Of a DNA stretch of 64,000 nucleotides, positions 45,600 through 56,100 are shown in pieces. Source of the stretch: Patagioenas fasciata (lineage: Eukaryota > Chordata > Aves > Columbiformes > Columbidae). Position 1 is the first letter of the stretch, and each line of letters begins with the position of its first letter. Made by a program: the position numbers and the translations under genes. The stretch covers positions 46,275,001 through 46,339,000 of the forward strand of contig NC_092524.1 of assembly GCF_037038585.1 (NCBI RefSeq), read 5' to 3'. Under the pieces are notes generated by a model, which was not told where the DNA came from, searched no databases, and saw nothing but the letters and a program-made list of their open reading frames with translations.

Positions 45600-47900
45600 A
45601 GAAAACATTATTTGAGCTTACAATTTACTTAACAAATCTTGACCCAAAAGAGGTATAGGGCTTTCTGACAACTACAAGAATTCATGTATTAAAACTTTGT
45701 TCCAAATTTGGCATTCTATTGGTCTCAAAAAACAGCCTTTCTTTCATTCTCTCCCATGACCTCAAAAACTAGCACGGTGAATTTACTAAGAAGTCTCTTA
45801 CAACCAGTTACCACAGAATAAGTCTATTAAAAAAAATTTTGGTTTAATTTCCCAACTTCATTAGAACTATGGACCCACTGGCAATGCCTTTAAATTTCAA
45901 CCCTCAGACTCCTTGATGCAGTACTACAGTTCTCTAGCAGTAACATTGCTGAGGGGGGAATAAAACCTCCTTCTCGTCCCCATCTGGGATGGCAGGATCT
46001 TCAGCCTAGCATGAAAACAAATCAGTTCCAACTCCACATCAAACCAGCCTGGCTCCACTCCGCACCCAAACCAGCACCACTCTGACCCAGAGAAGCACTG
46101 AGCACTCTGACCCCCAAAAGCTGACCAGTGTGAAAAGACTGACCTCAGCAAGGAGGTAAAATGATGAGCTCTCTTCCCAGATGTGCCAAAACCTAGGAAA
46201 CAAGACAGAAGCAAAAAGAAACAACACCAACGACCCCTGATTCAAAGCTGAGAATCAACACAGTGCCACAACAAGGATGGGTGACAATACTCCAGAGAAA
46301 AAAAACAGAGCGGGGGGAGTAAAGCCCCCCTTTCTCCACTTAGCAGTGGGAAAACAGGTTTTTTCTTTTTTTTTTTTTTTTTTAATTCTTCTTGTTGCAG
46401 TTCAGCTGTACCAAGGCCACGCAGCTGGTGTAATTGCTGGTACGAAGTGGGAGGCTCTGGCAAACTCCTCGGTTACAGTGAGCTGAGTTTTATACACGAT
46501 TCCAATTAGCTCAACAGTTGTTACATTCCTCAGCCCCATTTACCTTTCACAATTTGCAGATGTCAAAATACAGAATATTAAACATCAATCCATTATTCCA
46601 TTTTCCTAGATCCAAATCAGTTCACATTCCAGCAACTTTTAAATACAACTTCATACAATACCGAGTTCACATCCATCATAGCATTTAGATGTTTTTTGTT
46701 TTACTTTTTTTAGTTTAACAATTATTTTCTGGTCTCAAAATTACTAGATAACAATATAAGCAATTACTCTAATGCATAAGGATGCATCCTAAGGGGGAAC
46801 AAGGTGGAATTTTAGCAGTGGAACCGGTTCCCATTTTGTAATTATCTCCCCAAACAGAATTCTTTTGGTACCAAATATAAATATGCAAACTAAAATACTG
46901 AACTCAGATATGAAAACCAAATACCAAGTTCAGATATGCAGATAGATCAGAGTTACACTTATTCAAGACAATATCTCAATTTTTGCATTGCACCTTTGGG
47001 CCGTTTACTGCTCAGCCAGGTAGAGGTACCTCTGGGTCTCCCTGACAAAACAGGTCAGTGCGCGCTGGAGCCCCATCAGCATCCACCCCCCCGCTGCTGC
47101 AGCGAGCTGGACCGGGCAAGGCTTTTATTAGTGTCTCATCTGGGGTGCTACAACTGTTATCCCAAAACCAGGATTCTTTACTTGATGTGCATACAAAAAG
47201 GCCAAATCCAGCACATCGAGACACAGCCTATCACAGAGTTGCGCAAGTCTGGATATTGGAATAAAGCTAGCATGCTAGAAAGAAAAGTAACAACTATTAC
47301 ACACAAAATCTTATAATCACGTTCACGCAGTAAGGAACTAAATTACTCATGATCTTCTGTAATATCACAAAACGCACATTTTGAGTCAACGGATTCTCAT
47401 GATTTAACAGTCTGTGAACTTACTGTATTATATAACAAAGACCTATTAAACTGTAATATTCTTAAACAGATACCTACAAAGAAAACAGGTTAATAAGGAA
47501 AGCATCTTGCGGACTTCAGCAAGTTTACTATGACCTGTGTGTTATCAGTTAACTCTCTCCCAGCTTGTTGAAGTTCAAACCGTTCTGCCTGTAAAACTGT
47601 CTGAAATGATTTAATGATCTCTTGCTGGGATTTATTTTGTCCTACTCTTATCACCTTAAAAAACAACATTAATTGCAAGTGTTATGCTTCAAGATTGTAT
47701 TCTCCAGACACTTTTCCCAATCATTTAACTTATACAGCAGCCACCATTAATTACAATATTTTACAAGATCTTCCTTCCTCATATTTCCAAGTGCTTTCCT
47801 ATGTTTTAAAACACCTCCCAATACCGATTTCTTAGGAACACAACTGAAAACAGTAATTTCTGACCCCATCTTGTAAGTAAAAACCATGAGAAGAGGGGCG
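45600..47900 (-). other. Unresolved middle of the provirus
   Basis: Protease and the reverse-transcriptase core are expected here, but no landmark (DTG/DSG, LPQG, YxDD) was recognised on the - strand. A TATAAAA on the - strand at 46488-46494, an ATTAAA next to a T-run at about 46365-46385, and two similar G6/C6-type hairpin motifs near 45954 and 46313 suggest that a different repeat, perhaps an LTR of another family, replaced part of pol. An open frame at 47490-47678 (-) is not recognised. Confidence 0.4.
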
Positions 47901-48015
47901 GGGTGGGGCGGGGAAGCACAGGGCTGCTTGCAGTGCGAGTGGGAAAAGTGGGGAGAAAGTTTTACGGTGTACTTATACCACAAAGAAACAATTCTAACAA
48001 CAGCCAGTGAAACAA

Positions 48016-49670
48016 TTAACTCACATTCCCGACAAGCCGCTTGATTTTCAGAGGGGCAATACACAGAAGCATGTAATATGTACTGTAAAACCCGCAGATA
48101 ACACGTTGATAGCAAACATTAGCATTCTCTACTGCTAATTTCAACACCAGTGCTTCCTTAACTTCTAAGTTTTCAACCTGCTTATTGATAGCCTCTTGAA
48201 GATGGTCAATAAATTGCATGTAGTTCTCACTGGGACCCTGATAGTAGTTATAAAAGATTTGGTGCTTTGTTGGTTTCAGACACCTCTACTATAGCTTGAT
48301 ATGCAAGGTCTGCTGACTGCCTCAGGATTTCAGAAACTAACAGCACCTGTAATTGTGGTGTGTCAATTAGTGTCTGTTCCAAGATCTGGGATACCTGTCC
48401 CTTTCAACGAGTCCCCATCGTTCCGTCCTAAACGATCTATAGCTGTTACATTGCATAGGTCTGATCTTGCTTGAGTCTTTCATAGTTTTTATCTGATCTC
48501 GGGGCAACATGTACACATATTCTTTTTCCTGTTAACTTTTGAAGAAAATGCTGCAAACCCTCATCCGAGTCATCAGATAATGCGGACTTGAACGGTGCTG
48601 GAGAATCATTAGTAACAGGGGGGTTTGGAACAGTGCACAGTCTTGCCAATACTTTCTAGCATCATAATTATTCGTATTACTTGAGTCCCCAGGAGCACCC
48701 CCTTTCCCATCATGATCATCATGACCGCATAGCCGACTGTTGGATTCACTCGCTAATAGCTGATCTGATCTGTCACACAGTTCTGTTGTCCAGTTCTTAT
48801 CCAGTGACTCCTTCTGCTCTCTCGTGGAAGTTGGAGGGTTAAAAGGCAGTAAAGGCAGATACAAATTGGTAAAAGGACTGACAGTATACTTGTTTACGAC
48901 TTTAGCGTTCTCAGCTTTCACAGGTTCTTTGGGCAAGTTGTCTGACTCCAATCCTCTGGACTTGCTGTTCTCACCAGGGTTGAACAATGGTACAGGAGGC
49001 CGCCCGCTCGGCATTTTTCCTCCCCGCACCCCGGACTGCTGAGCTATCGGGGGTGCCGAAAGCACAGCAGGGGATGGAATAGGGAGGGTATCAAAGACAC
49101 AAACTGGGTAAACTTCACAGCGGCTTTCAGGATACTTATCAGGCTGCAACGCTGCAAAAATTCTGGCAGCAGCAGACCGTTAACCTTAAGATCTTTTAAG
49201 GTAGTGATTATAAGCTTCCATGTAGTTACTAATGATTTAGCTTCTTTATCTCCATTGCTGACTTTATCCCATGATTTCTGCCCTATATCGTCCCAAAGTT
49301 CAAGTTTAAGTTTTGAGTCACTAATGCTCATAACAGTCTTTTCAGGTTTTAATTGCTTCACTGTAGTAATTATCAGTTTCCAGGTGGTTACAAGGCCGAG
49401 AATATATTTTTCACTGTGACTAATTGCCTTCCACAACACAGTTCCCACTTTTTCCCAAGTCTCTATTTGAAAAACTCCTAACAGGTCAGCAGGAAACCCA
49501 TTGCCTCTGCACCAAATTAATAGTCTTTTGAGGTTACTCTCCTCATACTTCACCCCTCTGTTAGAGAGAATATGCGAGAGGAGACGCAGTATTTCTTCTT
49601 CTTCTTTAAAAATATTGTGCCCCATCTCCTCTCGCCCCCAGCTGCTCACTTCTTTGGGTGTCTGTTGCAA
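48016..49670 (-). pseudogene. gag: Provirus gag remnant (matrix, linker, capsid), frameshifted
   Basis: The first open part is 49670-49044. An internal ATG at 49623-49625 gives MGHNIF, with the glycine expected for myristoylation, so it is the likelier start. A matrix-like domain follows (about residues 16-80), then a duplicated segment. A second frame, 49149-48532, reads a proline-rich linker with PPVPLFN. Capsid parts are in 48649-48446 and 48240-48016, the latter holding the major homology region (QGPSENYMQFIDHLQEAIN) and the NAN..YQRVI motif. At least three frame changes separate these. No clear nucleocapsid zinc knuckle was seen. Confidence 0.85.
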
Positions 49671-49829
49671 CGATATCGGATCCTTTATCCCTCCTCTGTC
49701 GCTTCTGTAGCGATCAATCAGGAGTCACGCAGCCCGTAGACTGCGTCCCGGTCACGGTCCAGCCGAGCCATTCCAGCTGGGGCTCGCTCCCCGCAGCAGT
49801 CGTCCGCCTTCCGTAAATTCTCCTTATGG

Positions 49830-49847
49830 ATCACGTCGGAGTCACCA
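49830..49847 (-). other. Primer binding site, tRNA-Trp type
   Basis: On the - strand, two bases after the 5' LTR end, stands TGGTGACTCCGACGTGAT. It agrees with the tRNA-Trp site used by avian leukosis/sarcoma viruses at all but one of 18 positions (T instead of C at the eighth). Confidence 0.88.
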
Positions 49848-49849
49848 CT

Positions 49850-50164
49850 TGCGAGGGCGAAAACTCATGGACTCCACACAATTCAATATGAATTCAAGCG
49901 AAGCCATTTATTACAGAAACAAGCCTCCTTATATACGCAGTTATTTCTTGATCACGCGTCCACGTTCCGAACACGCATTGGCTGATCAGATATTGTCCAT
50001 GTTCAGGTCTTGTTATTATAGAATTACCTCACTCTCATAACAGGTGTTGTTTCTCAGCCTTTGCGCCGGCCTTGGAGTTGCTTTGTCTAGTTCAGAAATA
50101 AATCTCTACCTAACAGAAACCCATCCACACAACAGCCTTAAGAAAATCCCTTAAATCTCCCACA
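49850..50164 (-). repeat. Provirus 5' LTR
   Basis: 315 bp, TG...CA ends on the - strand. Transcription signals on that strand: CCAAT (complement at 49977-49981), TATATAA (49929-49935) and AATAAA (49907-49912). The polyadenylation signal follows the TATA box by only about 17 bp, so it lies in U3, the arrangement known for alpharetroviruses with their very short R region. Confidence 0.95.
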
Positions 50165-50170
50165 TGCAGC
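50165..50170. other. Target-site duplication, right copy (TGCAGC)
   Basis: Identical to 43389-43394. With the intact LTR termini it shows a single integration event without later LTR-LTR recombination. Confidence 0.93.
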
Positions 50171-53100
50171 TGGTACCTGGAGGGGTGCAGCTTGGGTTAG
50201 GCTGTGGGTGAGGGTGGCAGCAGAGACAAGTGGGACCTGTTTACAAAGTTGGGGGAAGCATCAGGTGTGGGTATGATTTTGTCTTTGAGAGGTGTTTGGA
50301 CACAGGGTCTTCCCCAGTGCCCTCCTGCTCCCATGTCTGTGAATCTCCAGTCCAGGGTTATGATTAAGTAGCACCACGGATGGACTTGAGGGCGATGCAC
50401 TATGCTGGGAAACGCGCTTTAGGCGGAGTGTCCTGCAAACCTCAGACCTGCACCTGCATCTGGACCTGACACTGCAATATCCTCCTTATGCTGAGAATGA
50501 GATGGGACAAGGGAGATTAACTGTCTCCTGAAAAGAGTACTTGTCACTGGGTCCTGGAGGAAAAGGACTTTAGCACTTTCATGGCTCTTAAAAGTAGGTA
50601 CAGAGTTTCCACCAGGAGTTGCTTTGAGAAGCAGCAAATGTTTCATCAGGTGAGGGTGAGGTCAGGTCCCTGTGTACTCTTATATCGAGGCAGGTCAGGG
50701 AGGCCAGCGACCCGCACTTGCTCAACCTGTGACAGTCTTGTAGACAGGTAGCGCTCAGAGGAGATGCATTTTTCCACAGCTTTGAAAGGATCGGGGAAGT
50801 AGCTTCTTGACCCTTGCACCTGAATACCAACTCTTAACTGTTGAATGAAGCAGATAGACCAATACTGATGCAACATGATGTAAGTCAAATTAGTCTGGCT
50901 TTACAATGTTGACGTGAAGAAGAGGGAAGTAGAACCTGGCATAAGCTGCCACAATGGACCTGTACCCTTTACCATGAGACCCCTACAGATGACTGCGCAC
51001 AACTCTGGTCTGTGTTTTTAGCTCAGCCTGTGGGTGCTATTCAGATTTGAAGGGTTTGCAGTTCAGGTAGTTTCTAAAGCACAGTTTTACTCACATATAA
51101 CTTTGTGTGCAGAGGGTTTGAGGTGTCCTTTCCCCACATTCCTGAGTTTCTGTACTGCTGAGGCAAAAAGAGGTGAATGCTTTGAGATGGTATTTGAGGA
51201 ACTGAAGTTTGTGGAACAGCACTAGGAAATTAAGGAGCCACTGGCTTACATCTTTTGGAAAGAGAAAACATTACTTATCTTTCTAAGCTTTGCTCTTTGC
51301 TCTTATCACCCAGGCTAGTGGGCTGGTTTTTATGTGTTTTAAATGAATCTTTAGAGTGGAAGGCATTTAACATGGTGTGAGCACTCTGCTGATTTAGGAG
51401 TAAATAAGTAACAGAGCATTTTGCTGTCAGACTTTTTTTCTTTTTTTTTCAGACGGAGTTACTCAACAGTGTGCATAAGAAATCCAAGCAATGAGGTTTT
51501 CAGTCTGTGCTGTATGTGTGTGTCGTATCCTCATTGCCCTAAAAGGAGCAGACTAGTCTAATGGTTGTGAAAAGCAAACTTTGGCTATACTTTTGGTGCT
51601 CTGCACTGCTCTGGGGGTTGAACTGACATGACAGTAAGGCCTCAGTTCAGTATATGGCCTTTACTTTCTAAGCCCAGACTTCTTTTGTAGAGAATTAGAG
51701 AAATCAGAAATGGCAACGACTGAAGACAGGGCATGTTCCGTAGGAAGGATGTATTCATTCCCTTAATTTCATTCTCTTAGTCAAGGGTCCTGAGGCACAT
51801 AATCACAGTGAATGAAAAGTAGCTATTTTGTTTAGCAGTGAGGTTGAGTATGGGGAAGAAACAGAGGCATCCTTTTTTTCCTGACTCTCCAATTAAAGAC
51901 TGTGTTTTAGGGAGTGTTAGCAAAGGGTTTGTAATTGCAGTGTGCCAGTATGGCAAGTTATTCCCTACTCTCATTCCTTTACAGCTGTATGGTTTTCCTT
52001 TCCTTGCACATTACTTATTTACAGCTCCTCAAGGTGGAAAACTCTGTCACAAATTATTGTGGCCAGTATTATTATTGAATGCCAAGCACTCATGTCTGTC
52101 TGCATTAGGAATTGCCATCAACTATATGGAGGAGCGGGGCCATGTCACTGCTCCTTTGTTTGATGCTCCTGCCCTGTTGGCCGTAGGCAGCACTTGGGCA
52201 GCGCTGTCCTGAGGGAGCCCTGCCTGCTGGTTCCTCTGGGTCTGCCTGGGTGACGTCTGCTCAGAACCCCCCCGCTGCTGCCACTGCCTGAGTGATGGAA
52301 ACCTTCAGGTTCAAAGTTAGCCCTGAACAGTAAATCATTGAATCAGTCAGACTAGGTGTTAAATATCTCTTAAAAAACAAACCAACCCTAGCAGATTGTC
52401 AGATTCTCTTGTTTCTGGTCATGTGATGGCTCTGGTATCTGAAGTGCAAAGAGGTTTAGATTGAGTAGTCCTAAACTGATGCTGGAGAGCTTCTAGAAGA
52501 GAAGAGTGTGGACACTGCGGAGGCAGTGATCACATTCTCTTGGTTCCCCAGTGTTGGGTTTCACTGCATTTTACTTTTCTCCATTTTAACAGGGAGATGC
52601 ATAGATTTTTCCATTATTTTTCCTTTTCTCTGCAAGTGCATGTATGGGTTGGTGTGGACTAGGGTTTACTTGCATGTTGGGTGCTTTAACATTAAAATAT
52701 TAATACTATTAAAATATTACTAGCATCTTCATTCTTAGAAGACTAGGAAAAACCTATGTGGGGACTTTTCCTCAGGCTGAAATTATGGGGTAAGGAAGAC
52801 CAGTGTTTGGAGAGTTCACTAAAGTCCTTCAGATGTGTCTGAACTTCGGAAATAATTTTTCTGACATGTTTGAGAAATGCAGCCATCAGTAGCAGCGTGC
52901 CTGCTATGTCACCAACAGTGTTGCTTGTGGAGGAGCTCAGTGCTGGATATCTACATAAGTCCTGTGCACATGAGGTGGGCAGGAGGGAGTGGTTTGCGTT
53001 AGGACCATTTCAGTGTATTGATTCATCAGCTGGTTCCCTGTTTGGAGTGGTGATTCAGACCTGACAGGTTGCAGCAAATGGGCTTCTGATATCTATGTCA

Positions 53101-56100
53101 GAGGCAGACTGTCCCCTCACTCTCTCTGGTGACAGGACCACAGCAGATAGAAACATTCCTGAGATATAAGCATTTGCAGGAGCGTGTCCTTGGTGGAGCA
53201 GCAGGCCTTGCCCTTTAACATACTTGTTCTGCTGTCTTTTGGGATGAGGAAACATGGTGCTGTGGCATTACAGAACTAACATGGTGGTGGGAATGTTTAG
53301 GTAATGAGTTAAATATTTGTGGCCTTTTGAGATTCCTAAGTTGGATCCTGGTGGCCAGGTACCAGTTCTCTGCATCAGCTGCCGTGGTGCATGCTGGACG
53401 GCTGTGCTTGGGCCACACTTTTTCAGGCACATTGGTTTTAGGAGCATCTCTCGGTGCTGCATCTCCCTGTTGTCACCTGGTGGGCAAGGGACATCGGCAG
53501 CACAAAGAGAAGTATAACTGTGTTGCACAGGACAATGAAAGAACATTTGTGTTCGTGACTTTGCATTGCTTTGCCACCAGTATTGTTACTCTTTTTTTTT
53601 TCTTTTTTTTAAATAGACCTTGTTCTCCTTCTTGCCATTCTGAAAAGAGAAACAAGCGGCTTGTGAGCTTGGGACTAGGGATGCAAGGGTGCTAGACAAC
53701 TTTTCTGCTGTAATTTTGCCTCTTCATTTTTTAGCAGGCATTGATAAAAGGTGTTGACGTGGACTGGAAGTAAAACTTCAGCTTCATGTTCCTCTCTGCA
53801 TTTGGGGAAAAATGATGCAGCAGCTTACTGATCTTCAGGTGGGGTCTGTCTTCGTTCTGATGCAGCTGGGATGTGATGTCAGAGATTTAGGGCTTCTGTA
53901 ACAGAAACTGCCTGAGGCAGAGCTTGTAGGTGCTATCTGTGTACTGCTGGGAGTGCCAGTCTAGCAGTGGTTAGGTGATGGCTTTTGAAGTGGACAAACT
54001 GGATGATAAGTCATGAATGAAATTCAGGGAAATGCTCTCTTTCTCCTGGTGGGTACTTTGCTCTTGTTCTGAACTGGGGGAAAGAGTCTGCATGGGGCAG
54101 AGGTTGGGATGACCATTCCTGAATAATCAGGTCTGCAACATCTGAATGGCCATTGCTTTTGTGCTGGTGAGCTTGCGGTGCCCTTTGTGCTGAGCATGTG
54201 CTGCTGTTTGATGCCTCACTGCTAACTCTGTTCTGTACCTTTTGCCCTTCAGGTGAGGCAGCATCTGAAAGTCTAAGAAGTGTTGTGGAAATGGAGTGCA
54301 TCCTGTGGGATTCTTGTCTTCAAACAGACTTCTAGATCTCTTTGGCTGTTCTGCTCCTGCTGGAGGGTCCTCATCTCTTCAGCTGATATTTGATTCCTGT
54401 TAGAAATAGGGGCAGGTGGTGGTCTCTCTCACATCCCTCTGTAGCCTGGCTCTGTATCTCCCAGAGTTTTAGCTGTTAGAATAGAGAAGATTTCAGTGGG
54501 GAACCAAGAAGAGTTGGTATTGGCAGTAGTTAATGGTTGACATTCTCCAGCCCTTTCTGCCCCAGTAAAAAAGGGCAGGGATCACAAGGAATGCTCTGTG
54601 GCCAGCTCTCCGAGATCCTGGATGTGGCTCAGTGTGGGAAGGCGTGCTGGCCAAATAGCAACGTGGCTTTCCCAGGAATGTCTAGGTTTCTGTAAATGGA
54701 CACTGGAGCCTGAAATGACCTTTTTCTACCCGTTTCATCTGGTGCTCCCTTCCCAGCCACCCACCAAAGGCAGCTCCACCTTCTCCCTCACAGAAGCGGT
54801 TGGCTTTTGGCTTATTGTTCTGTGGCTGTTGCCTGGTAGTTAAATGAATGACTGCAATGTTTTTGCTGGGAGGGGCTGCCCTCTGGCACCCTCAGCACTT
54901 TCTCTGCATTATCCCCTTGGTCCGCCTATGTTAGGTGACTGTAGTAGGTCCTTGACCAAGCTATTATGTCCTGTCTGAGAATACTAGCAGCCACAGAGGT
55001 AGCTGTCAGAGCTGAAATCCCTCTTCTGCTTTATTTTCTATCTACTGCTGTTTTGCTGTGTTGCGTTTCTTTCCCAGTAAACTGGGGGAAGGTGCATTCA
55101 AGGCTGAGGCCCTGAATAACTTGCATAGAGAAGGAGTCTTTGTTGTATGGCATTGCATCATAATAAGCAGTATGAGGAGATGATGCCACAGAAGCAGAAG
55201 TGTGATGAGGAAGAGTTTGTTTTGCTTTCAGAAGAGCTTTGGTTGTGCAAGTGCAGTTTGAAAAAATATGTTATCTCCCACATCAGTGGGAGAGTAAAAA
55301 AGCCTAAACCCTATCTTATCTTTTCACAAGGCCGGGATTACAATTTTTCCTCTCACAACTTGGATACTTTATGCAAGAAAGGTGACTGACCTGTGGTTTG
55401 CAAACATTTAAGTATGTTGACTTCCTGACCATCTGAATTTCTACAGGCTTAGTTTTGCTATGAATGGTATGGAAGAAGCATCTTCTGGACAACAATTAAT
55501 ACAAAAGTATACTGGGTAGGAACTGGCAGCTTCTGATTTACACAGCTCTTCAGCTGGGTATTTTCAGTTCTACTGTAGCCTTTTGTATAGACAGGCAGCT
55601 GGGACCTGCGTGAAGGACTGGGAAACTGATGTGCAGTAGGAGTAACAGGGTGTGAAAAGTGGGTGGCTGTCTGTTCTCTGCAGATTGCGATACGTGAATT
55701 GTAGGGCCAGAAAGTTCATCTGCTTCTGTGAAATGTCATCGTTATAGCATGGGAGGCACCTGTAGTTTGAAAAGGAGGGAGCACCACAAGGCAGAGCTTT
55801 GACACACAGACAAGAGTAGAGGAAGAGCCTGTGTTGCCCAAGGCTTTGGAACAGGTACGTCCTCAAAGGCGTTCCCTGCATGAACAGAGATCCAGGTCTG
55901 ATGCATTTAAAAATGTTGGCAGAACTGTCAGAGAGGCATCTGGCATGGTTCCTGTATGTACTGACCTTGGTTCAGCGTTCCTCTCTCTCACACGTGTAAA
56001 AGCAACGTAGTGAGGAGAGCCCTTCTGTTCCCCTTGGAGCTTCCCTGCTGCAACAAGAGACGCATTGTTCAGATCCAGCAAACTGCCTACTTCCCGCTCC

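Larger units (their letters stand above)
43395..50164 (-). mobile_element. Endogenous retrovirus, alpharetrovirus-like LTRs, complete LTR pair, antisense in FLVCR2 intron 1
   Basis: The element is 6770 bp, bounded by two 315-bp LTRs (43395-43709 and 49850-50164) and a 6-bp target duplication TGCAGC. Read on the - strand the order is 5' LTR, primer binding site, gag (49670-48016), an unresolved middle, reverse-transcriptase connection and RNase H, integrase C-terminus, env transmembrane remnant, polypurine tract and 3' LTR. Every coding part is broken by stops, frameshifts or deletions, so it is defective. The LTR layout and the tRNA-Trp-like primer site point to the alpharetrovirus side. The matrix start (MG) and the major homology region of the capsid are closer to the betaretrovirus style. 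The two LTRs differ at 11 of 315 positions (3.5%), so the insertion is not recent. Confidence 0.95.

Noticed and set aside
6427..49320. Scattered AP-1 heptamers (e.g. 6427, 7169, 20471, 28388, 29876, 36990, 41894, 47392, 49314)
   Set aside because: About eight TGAGTCA/TGACTCA matches are expected by chance in 64 kb, and about nine were seen, so there is no enrichment around the AP-1 genes.
51838..52212. Open frame of 124 codons in FLVCR2 intron 1
   Set aside because: Neither family resemblance nor transcription signals; overlaps another frame equally long and lies in AT-rich intron.
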